Source of the DNA: Candidatus Uhrbacteria bacterium RIFCSPLOWO2_02_FULL_49_11
GTDB lineage: Bacteria > Patescibacteriota > Patescibacteriia > 2-02-FULL-49-11
NCBI GenBank assembly: GCA_001791465.1
Contig: MGER01000023.1
Location: forward strand, 1 to 7,229
Reading direction: 5' to 3'
Length of the DNA stretch: 7,229 nt
How positions within the stretch are numbered: the stretch's first letter is position 1; the number at the start of each line of letters is the position of its first letter. Under the pieces are notes generated by a model, which was not told the DNA's origin, ran no database searches, and saw only the letters and a program-made list of their open reading frames with translations. The translations under genes were made by a program, and so were the position numbers. This document shows positions 1-4,973 of the stretch, in pieces.

Positions 1-2385
1 CGGCGCAGATGCGTTGACGGCCACGGTCACCTCTTGGCCCGTCACCGTGGTGCGTTCGCTCGGGTTTATGACGGTCAATGTGGGACGGTTTGCTTCCGTA
101 TGGAGGTCGTCGTATGCGATGGGCGGCGTAATCGTGGATGGTGTAAAGCCGTTCGCGGCGGCCCAGCGCTGTACCGCCTCTTCCCAGGTTTTGTACTGGG
201 GATCATCGGCAGGGTTCGCGGGCGCAGGTCCCAAAGGATCGCTCTTGTTTACGTAGTGGAGGATGTTGTGCACCGCGCCCGTGCGGTATTCCATAATGAA
301 GGAGGCGGGCGTGAGGTTGGTCGCAAGTTTTCCTGAGGCGCGGTCGATGCGGATGAGCGTGTCGCCTTCCACCTTGCCGTTGAGCATTGGTTTTGTGGGA
401 AGCGTGACCGGATCTGGCTGCGGGAATGGTTCAATGGGCGCTTTCTCCAGCGCGCGTTTCATAAACGTGTTCCAAATAGGCGCGGCCACCACAGAGCCGT
501 CTGCGCCTTTTTTCATGCTGGTGAAATCATTATTCCCAACCCATACCCCTGCGGCGAGCGAGGGCGTGAAGCCGACAGTCCACGCATCGCGAAAATCATT
601 GGTCGTGCCGGTCTTGGCAGCCACTGGCCGGTCGCCAAGCTGCAGTTTGCTCTGCGCCCCAAACATAAACGTGCGCGCATTATTATCCGACATGATATTG
701 GTGACTTGAAGCGCAACCTGCTCTGGCAAGACTTCTCTGCCATCATCTTGGGCCGCTTTCCAAATAGTTTTCCCGTCCTTGTCTTGGATGGAGAGCAGCG
801 CAATTGGCGTGTGGTATATGCCGCCTTGGCCAAGCGAGGACAGGGCGGCAGTGTGTTCCAAAAGTTTTACTTCTCCACCGCCCAAGACGAGCGATAAGCC
901 AAAGCGGGAGCGGTCAGAGAGCGTGGTATATCCCATTTTTTCAGCCTGTGTCAGGACCGTGTCCACTCCGGCAAGGTACAGGGCTTTTACCGCGGGGGTG
1001 TTCAAGGATCCGGCAAGCGCGGTGCGGATGGATACTGGCCCGCGCTCCTTGCCGTCATAGTCGTGCGGCGCGTAGTCTTTTTCAATGTCAGTTTTGAATA
1101 CCGTATCCACATCGAAAAGGATGGTATCAGGGGAATAGGCGCCAATGGTAAGAAGCGTCGCGTACACAATTGGTTTGAATGATGATCCTGGTTGGCGGGG
1201 AGAGAGTACGACGTTAAAATTCCCGTCGTGTTTCGTGTCAAAGTAATCGCGCGATCCCACCATGGCCAGTATTTCCCCGTTCGTGGCATTCATGGCAACC
1301 ATTGCGGCGTTCGTCGCTTTAAAATCTTTTTCATTCCTCTTCACGCCTTCGGTGACCGCTTCCTCGGCTATTTTTTGGAGTTTTAAATCAAGCGTGGTCA
1401 CTACCTTCAGGCCTCCTTGCTGGACCTGTATTTCTCCGTAGCGTTCGGTCAGCAGTTCCCGTATATACATCACGAAGTGAGGGGCGGTAATGGCGTCCTT
1501 GAACGGCTGAAATGCGATTTTTTCTTTTTTTGCCGCTTCTGCATCCTCATTGCTGATGTAACCTTGTTCTGCCATCTGGCCGAGGAGGTATTGCTGCGCG
1601 GCAAAAAGCTCTTTCGTGTGGGTGCCATACGGCGAGTAGTAGGTGGGGGCTTTGGGGATGACCGCAAGCGCCGCAGCCTCGGCAAGCGACACGTCGCGGG
1701 CCGATTTGCCCAAATAAGTTTTTGCCGCTGCTTCTATGCCGTAGTTTGAGCCGCCATAGGGAATCTCATTCAGATACATCTCGAGAATTTTGTCTTTCGT
1801 AAAGGCGTGTTCCATGCGCCAGGTGAGCACTACTTCCTTGATTTTGCGCGTGAATGTTTTTTCGTTCGTGAGCACTGCATTTTTCACGAATTGCTGGGTG
1901 AGCGTGCTGCCACCGCCGCCCGAGGGGCCGAGGTTCACCACATAGCGGAATGCGGAACGCACAATGCCGCGGATCGAAATACCCTGATGATTATAGAAAT
2001 TGCGGTCTTCCCGCACGATCGTCGCCCATTTTAAATATTCCGGGATTTCATTAAGTGCAATGGGAGTCCGTTTTTCGTCTGCATACAGCTCATAGAGCAC
2101 AGTGGCGCCTGTGCGGTCGTAGATTTTCGTGGAGACAGGGGTAGGCCGCTCAATAATGCCCGTGGGGCTCGGCAGCCCTCGGGTAAGCCAAAAGAGCGCG
2201 CCGGCTGCTGCGGGCAGCGCAATAAGCGCGGTGATAGTGATCGCGCGCAGCAATTTCTTTTTTATGCCGCGCCGGGGCAGATGCGGGGCGCGGGAAGCGC
2301 GGCGCGGCGCAAGAGCGCCAGTATGATCTTGGTAGCCGCGCCAAGACCGGGGCGATTGAGTGCGCATGAGCGGTGGAATGGGCAT
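1..2385 (-). CDS. Class A penicillin-binding protein (GT51 glycosyltransferase + transpeptidase), C-terminus cut by window edge
   Basis: This bifunctional peptidoglycan synthase polymerises lipid II into glycan strands and cross-links the stem peptides, anchored in the cytoplasmic membrane with its domains outside. Reading the complement from the ATG at 2385 gives 795 codons without a stop, reaching base 1. Residues 8-41 are an Arg/Pro-rich cytoplasmic tail, and about 45-67 form one membrane helix after a KKK stretch. The GT51 domain shows EDRNFYNHQG (catalytic Glu126), GGSTLTQQ (158-165) and an RKIKE...LNEIPYGG region. The transpeptidase shows SSFK (nucleophile Ser401), SLN (460-462) and KTGT (591-594), so every catalytic motif is present. 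After the transpeptidase comes a stretch ending VINPSERTTVTGQEVTVAV, which resembles an Ig-like beta-sandwich appendage. Start choice is uncertain: in-frame ATGs lie at 2463 (inside the repeat), 2385 and 2367, none with a Shine-Dalgarno. I chose 2385 because it lies just outside the repeat. Confidence 0.95.
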   Translation of the reverse strand, partial: MPIPPLMRTQSPRSWRGYQDHTGALAPRRASRAPHLPRRGIKKKLLRAITITALIALPAAAGALFWLTRGLPSPTGIIERPTPVSTKIYDRTGATVLYELYADEKRTPIALNEIPEYLKWATIVREDRNFYNHQGISIRGIVRSAFRYVVNLGPSGGGGSTLTQQFVKNAVLTNEKTFTRKIKEVVLTWRMEHAFTKDKILEMYLNEIPYGGSNYGIEAAAKTYLGKSARDVSLAEAAALAVIPKAPTYYSPYGTHTKELFAAQQYLLGQMAEQGYISNEDAEAAKKEKIAFQPFKDAITAPHFVMYIRELLTERYGEIQVQQGGLKVVTTLDLKLQKIAEEAVTEGVKRNEKDFKATNAAMVAMNATNGEILAMVGSRDYFDTKHDGNFNVVLSPRQPGSSFKPIVYATLLTIGAYSPDTILFDVDTVFKTDIEKDYAPHDYDGKERGPVSIRTALAGSLNTPAVKALYLAGVDTVLTQAEKMGYTTLSDRSRFGLSLVLGGGEVKLLEHTAALSSLGQGGIYHTPIALLSIQDKDGKTIWKAAQDDGREVLPEQVALQVTNIMSDNNARTFMFGAQSKLQLGDRPVAAKTGTTNDFRDAWTVGFTPSLAAGVWVGNNDFTSMKKGADGSVVAAPIWNTFMKRALEKAPIEPFPQPDPVTLPTKPMLNGKVEGDTLIRIDRASGKLATNLTPASFIMEYRTGAVHNILHYVNKSDPLGPAPANPADDPQYKTWEEAVQRWAAANGFTPSTITPPIAYDDLHTEANRPTLTVINPSERTTVTGQEVTVAVNASAP

Positions 2386-2400
2386 ATCCAGTGAAAAATT

Positions 2401-2520
2401 CCAAACCCCAATATCCAATGACCAATAAAATCTTGAAACCCCAAATCCCAAACGTTTGGTCATTGGGATTTGGATATTGGGTATTTATTTGGCATTGGGA
2501 TTTTGAAATTGGGATTTTCT
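2401..2520. repeat. Intergenic degenerate repeat with strand-switching inverted structure
   Basis: The left half is built from C-rich words (CCCCAATATCC, CCAATGACCAA, CCCCAAATCCC) and the right half from their complements. The switch point is the perfect palindrome CCAAACGTTTGG at 2448-2459. The left arm 2406-2425 pairs with 2456-2481, apart from a 7-bp insertion in the right arm. The word ATTGGGATTT occurs three times in the right half (2462, 2495, 2508). It is not a CRISPR: there are no equal repeats separated by unique spacers. I recall similar GGGATTT/GGATATTGGG tracts between genes in Patescibacteria genomes, but cannot verify that here. It lies in the predicted PBP leader and could fold into a long hairpin. 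Confidence 0.8.
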
Positions 2521-2530
2521 CTCCCTAGCC

Positions 2531-2539
2531 ATTATACCA
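2531..2539 (-). promoter_or_regulatory. Extended -10 promoter facing the PBP gene
   Basis: On the complement this reads TGGTATAAT, a perfect TGn-TATAAT extended -10 element. No good -35 hexamer lies 16-18 bp upstream, which is tolerated when the TGn extension is present. Transcription would begin near 2525, giving the PBP mRNA a leader of about 140 nt that contains the whole strand-switching repeat at 2401-2520. The assignment rests on sequence match and orientation only. Confidence 0.55.
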
Positions 2540-2568
2540 GATGTCGGCTACAATAGTGACAGGCTTAC

Positions 2569-2580
2569 TTAGGCGCCTAA
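2569..2580. promoter_or_regulatory. 12-bp perfect palindrome TTAGGCGCCTAA, possible operator
   Basis: This is a perfect 12-bp dyad in the divergent intergenic region, about 115 bp before tyrS and 30 bp behind the PBP -10 element. It overlaps a weak plus-strand promoter candidate (GTGACA at 2556-2561, TAAAAA at 2578-2583, 16-bp spacer). It may be a dimeric regulator site or chance; the sequence alone does not decide. The rest of 2581-2684 shows no gene and no riboswitch or T-box signature that I can recognise. Confidence 0.3.
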
Positions 2581-2684
2581 AAATAACATATCCAGCCATC
2601 TGCGCCATGCAAGATGAAAATAAGGATAAACCTTTGAAATAAGTGAAATGTTATTTTTTAAGCGCCCTTATTTATCATCTCATT

Positions 2685-3914
2685 ATGGAGGGGCAAAGCG
2701 CGAAATTTAATGAGGATATTATAGAATTGCTTGACCGCGGCACTGTGGATGTTATAGATCGAAATCATATTGTGGAGAGACTTTCTCGTGGAGAAAAGTT
2801 GAGGGTAAAGCTTGGGATTGACCCTTCAGGCACGGATTTGCACTTGGGGCATGCCGTGGTGGTGCGCAAATTAAGGCAATTCCAGCTCCGCGGCCACACG
2901 GTGGTGCTCATCATCGGCGATTGGACCGCGCGGATAGGAGACCCGTCAGGAAGGAAAGAAACACGGCCGCAGCTTACCCCTCAAGAAGTGAAAGCAAATG
3001 CGGAAAAATACCTCTCGCAATTGTCGCTCATTCTTGATTTACACAAGATAGAGGTGCGGTGGCAAAGCGAATGGTATGATACGTTCACTCTTCAGACTAT
3101 TATCGAGCTTGCGGCAAAATTTACCGTGCAGCAGCTCCTGCAGAGAGATGATTTTAAGGAGAGGATGAAGGCGGGCGTGGATGTGCGCTATCATGAGCCG
3201 CTTTATTGTCTCCTGCAGGGGTATGATTCAGTCGCGGTGAAGGCCGATCTTGAGCTTGGCGGCAATGACCAGCTCTTTAATCTCCTCAAAGGGCGGGAGG
3301 TGCAGGCGTGGTATCAGCAACCGATGCAGGATGTGCTTACCATGCCGCTCCTTATAGGGCTTGATGGCGTGCAGAAGATGGGCAAGAGCCTTAATAATTA
3401 CATTGCGCTTGCGGATGCGCCACGCGATATGTACGGAAAGATCATGTCGCTGCCTGATGAACTTATCATCCATTATTTTACCCTTACGACCGACCTTCCG
3501 CTCTTTGAGATCCACGCCATCGAAGAACAGTTAAAAAAAGGGAAAGCGAATCCGCGGGATCTCAAATCGCGCTTAGCCCGCGAAGTTATCGCGCTCTATC
3601 ATGGATTGGCGCGCGCCCAGGAGGCCGAAGCGGAATTTGTGCGCGTGTTTCGCGATCATGAATTGCCGGAAGACATGGCGGAAGTGGCGCTCACCATGGC
3701 GACATGGAGACCAGACGAATTACTCGTGGCGCTGTATTTAGTGTCGAGCAAAGCGGAAGCGCAGCGCGTGATTGGGCAGAAAGGGATGAGATGCGCAGGA
3801 GTTATTATTAAGGACTGGAAACAGGCTGTCACCGTGAAGGACGGAGATGTGGTGCAGGTGGGGAAACGCCGGTACGCGAAGGTGATGATTTCTCAAGGGA
3901 GGAACAGTTTCTAG
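2685..3914 (+). CDS. tyrS: Tyrosyl-tRNA synthetase
   Basis: This cytoplasmic class I aminoacyl-tRNA synthetase activates tyrosine with ATP and attaches it to tRNA-Tyr. The 409 residues match the usual bacterial length. The Rossmann catalytic domain carries the ATP-binding signature HLGH (53-56) after GIDPSGTDL, then GDPSGR, and the KMSKS-type loop as KMGKS (231-235). Tyrosine recognition is supported by the Y-x3-Q-x2-D pattern (Tyr174, Gln178, Asp181) and by GGNDQ (Gln196). An S4 RNA-binding domain occupies roughly residues 341-405 (DELLVALYLVSSKAEAQRVI through GDVVQVGKRR), for tRNA binding. The ATG at 2685 was chosen over an in-frame GTG at 2643 because the extra 14 residues (KCYFLSALIYHLI-like) are hydrophobic and unlike TyrRS N-termini; neither start has a Shine-Dalgarno. 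No convincing intrinsic terminator follows the stop. Confidence 0.97.
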   Translation: MEGQSAKFNEDIIELLDRGTVDVIDRNHIVERLSRGEKLRVKLGIDPSGTDLHLGHAVVVRKLRQFQLRGHTVVLIIGDWTARIGDPSGRKETRPQLTPQEVKANAEKYLSQLSLILDLHKIEVRWQSEWYDTFTLQTIIELAAKFTVQQLLQRDDFKERMKAGVDVRYHEPLYCLLQGYDSVAVKADLELGGNDQLFNLLKGREVQAWYQQPMQDVLTMPLLIGLDGVQKMGKSLNNYIALADAPRDMYGKIMSLPDELIIHYFTLTTDLPLFEIHAIEEQLKKGKANPRDLKSRLAREVIALYHGLARAQEAEAEFVRVFRDHELPEDMAEVALTMATWRPDELLVALYLVSSKAEAQRVIGQKGMRCAGVIIKDWKQAVTVKDGDVVQVGKRRYAKVMISQGRNSF

Positions 3915-3952
3915 AGAATTATCTGTATCTGTAAAATGTCTAGTACATAAAA

Positions 3953-3981
3953 TTGACAAACGTCAAAATTTGCGATATAGT
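3953..3981 (+). promoter_or_regulatory. Sigma70-type promoter TTGACA-N17-TATAGT
   Basis: The -35 box is a perfect TTGACA (3953-3958); a 17-bp spacer leads to TATAGT (3976-3981). The start of transcription would be near 3988, about 25 nt before the ATG at 4013. The -35 box is the left arm of a short dyad, TTGAC-aaac-GTCAA (3953-3966), so a repressor could bind there. It drives either the 63-aa ORF or a short RNA ending at the hairpin near 4129-4157. Confidence 0.75.
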
Positions 3982-4012
3982 AGAAGTAGACAGTGCGAAG
4001 GGAAAAACAAAA

Positions 4013-4204
4013 ATGCAGTTTCAAATACAAAAAAGCGCGCAGGCCAACCAATCATTCATTGAGCAATCAGAGCAGCTAGAGTCATTGGACCATGAATCAT
4101 TGGTCGATGATTTTAGGTTAGAGAAAGAAGTGCCGCAAAGGCACTCTGTATTTTTTTCATCCCTCTTCCGCAAATCCCCGCGTCCGCTCCTCTGGCCGTA
4201 TTAG
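4013..4204 (+). CDS. Hypothetical 63-aa protein
   Basis: I do not recognise this ORF. It begins at an ATG 32 bp beyond a strong promoter -10 box, with a modest Shine-Dalgarno-like GAAGG at 3998-4002 (10-nt spacing). The product is Gln/Glu/Ser-rich in its first half (QIQKSAQANQSFIEQSEQLE), acidic in the middle, and basic-aromatic at the end (FRKSPRPLLWPY). It has no signal peptide or membrane segment. A hairpin with a T-tract lies inside the reading frame (4129-4157), which argues either that the frame is fortuitous or that expression is attenuated. A longer frame from a TTG at 3953 is unlikely because that TTG is the -35 box. The alternative reading is a noncoding RNA. Confidence 0.45.
   Translation: MQFQIQKSAQANQSFIEQSEQLESLDHESLVDDFRLEKEVPQRHSVFFSSLFRKSPRPLLWPY
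4129..4157 (+). terminator. Terminator-like hairpin inside the 63-aa ORF
   Basis: A perfect 6-bp stem AGTGCC/GGCACT (4129-4134, 4140-4145) has a GCAAA loop, followed after five bases (CTGTA) by seven Ts (4151-4157). The gap between stem and T-tract is longer than in an ideal intrinsic terminator, so it may be weak. Together with the promoter at 3953-3981 it would delimit a transcript of roughly 165-170 nt. Confidence 0.45.
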
Positions 4205-4223
4205 GATAATGCATACTAATCAG

Positions 4224-4246
4224 TCCGTTCCATAAGCGGATTTTAT
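4224..4246 (+). terminator. Weak hairpin with T-rich tail after the 63-aa ORF
   Basis: TCCGTT (4224-4229) pairs with AA-G-CGGA (4234-4240) with one bulged G and a CCAT loop, followed by TTTTATT. It sits between the 63-aa ORF stop and the next promoter, where a terminator would be expected, but the stem is short and imperfect. Confidence 0.25.
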
Positions 4247-4262
4247 TATGGTATAAAAAATT

Positions 4263-4291
4263 TTGACAAAATATATATTTTAGGATATAAT
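4263..4291 (+). promoter_or_regulatory. Perfect consensus sigma70 promoter TTGACA-N17-TATAAT
   Basis: TTGACA (4263-4268) and TATAAT (4286-4291) both match the consensus exactly, with the optimal 17-bp spacer and an AT-only spacer core. Transcription should start near 4298, giving a leader of about 27 nt that is almost entirely A/T and lacks any Shine-Dalgarno before the ATG at 4325. It is the obvious driver of the three-gene cluster downstream. Confidence 0.88.
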
Positions 4292-4324
4292 TTAAACATA
4301 TCAATTAATATTTTATTCACTAAT

Positions 4325-4726
4325 ATGTCTCTACAATCATCACCGCAAAGTAACTCAGATACCAATCAATCAGACGATGGCTTTGTGCAATTAGGCATTT
4401 TCATTGATGACCTTCTTAAAAAAGCTAATCTCTGGGATGTGAGCGAGGAGACGCGCGATATGTTTCGGATTCAAATGTTTGAGCAGGTTATTGATCGTTT
4501 GGGAGTGATTACCCTTCAGCATATGGATGGGGAGTCGCTTGCCGATTATGCCTCCCGCACCAAGGATAAAGAAATGGAGCCGGCAGAGCTTGTGCAATTT
4601 TATCAGGATCACATTCCAAATTTTGTAAATATAATGCATCAGGCTGTTGAAGAATATGGGAAAGAATTCATGCAAAATAGCACACAGCTTGATAAGGCGG
4701 CGCAGAGCGCATCGACACCCGTTTAA
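4325..4726 (+). CDS. Small acidic helical protein, DUF5663-like (tentative)
   Basis: This is a 133-residue acidic protein without signal peptide or membrane segment. Residues 1-18 are Ser/Gln/Asn/Asp-rich and probably disordered; the rest should be helical: an FIDDLLKKANLWDVSEE segment, an MFRIQMFEQVIDRLGVITLQ helix, and a final stretch with DHIPNFVNIMHQAVEEYGKEF. From memory, the layout (short helical repeat, then an IPNF motif and a charged helix) resembles DUF5663, an uncharacterised family in Candidate Phyla Radiation genomes; I could not check this, and a biochemical role is unknown. It is first in the cluster under the promoter at 4263-4291, with the next start 12 bp after its stop. The ATG is the first in the transcript, and no Shine-Dalgarno precedes it. 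Confidence 0.85.
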   Translation: MSLQSSPQSNSDTNQSDDGFVQLGIFIDDLLKKANLWDVSEETRDMFRIQMFEQVIDRLGVITLQHMDGESLADYASRTKDKEMEPAELVQFYQDHIPNFVNIMHQAVEEYGKEFMQNSTQLDKAAQSASTPV

Positions 4727-4738
4727 CTCCACAAGGGC

Positions 4739-4966
4739 ATGGCGAATCCATATCCTAAATCAAACGACAGTCCCAGTGAGGCTGACGATGTAGAGGCATT
4801 GAAAGAAAAAGTACGGCTCTTTGAAGAGTCGTATATTGAGTTTTCGCGGAGGCTTGACGAATTAAAACGCCATGTGAGAGAATTGAATACTTCTGTTACG
4901 GAGGAAATTGACCATGCCAAGATCCGAAAGTTACTTACCCATATCAAAACATTGACCCATTCATGA
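4739..4966 (+). CDS. Small coiled-coil protein (75 aa), unknown function
   Basis: The first 17 or so residues (MANPYPKSNDSPSEADD) look disordered. Residues 18-62 form a highly charged amphipathic helix with heptad-like Leu/Val spacing (VEALKEKVRLFEESYIEFSR, then RLDELKRHVRELNTSV), i.e. a probable coiled coil for oligomerisation or partner binding. There is no membrane segment or signal peptide. It lies 12 bp after the 133-aa gene and 7 bp before the large gene, so it is probably co-transcribed and perhaps translationally coupled. AAGGG stands one base from the ATG, too close for a normal Shine-Dalgarno. I recognise no family; a coiled-coil adaptor for the large neighbour is only inference. 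Confidence 0.78.
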   Translation: MANPYPKSNDSPSEADDVEALKEKVRLFEESYIEFSRRLDELKRHVRELNTSVTEEIDHAKIRKLLTHIKTLTHS

Positions 4967-4973
4967 ATATAAT

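Noticed and set aside
263..709. 148-aa open frame on the plus strand
   Set aside because: It is antisense to the PBP transpeptidase domain, where the complement encodes the conserved KTGT motif.
2401..2520. CRISPR array
   Set aside because: The repeated words are short, degenerate and on both strands, with no regular unique spacers and no cas genes.
2643..2684. GTG start extending TyrRS by 14 residues
   Set aside because: The extra segment is hydrophobic, unlike TyrRS N-termini, has no Shine-Dalgarno, and the ATG at 2685 gives the normal family length.
3953..4012. TTG start extending the 63-aa ORF upstream by 20 residues
   Set aside because: That TTG is the -35 box of a strong promoter, so the transcript would not include it.
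4249..4257. TGGTATAAA as an additional extended -10 element
   Set aside because: The neighbouring TTGACA-N17-TATAAT is far stronger and nothing resembles a -35 box upstream of this one.
4968..4973. TATAAT just before the large gene's ATG as a separate promoter
   Set aside because: The nearest TTGACC is only 10 bp upstream, and the start of transcription would fall inside the coding sequence; more likely chance in AT-rich spacer.
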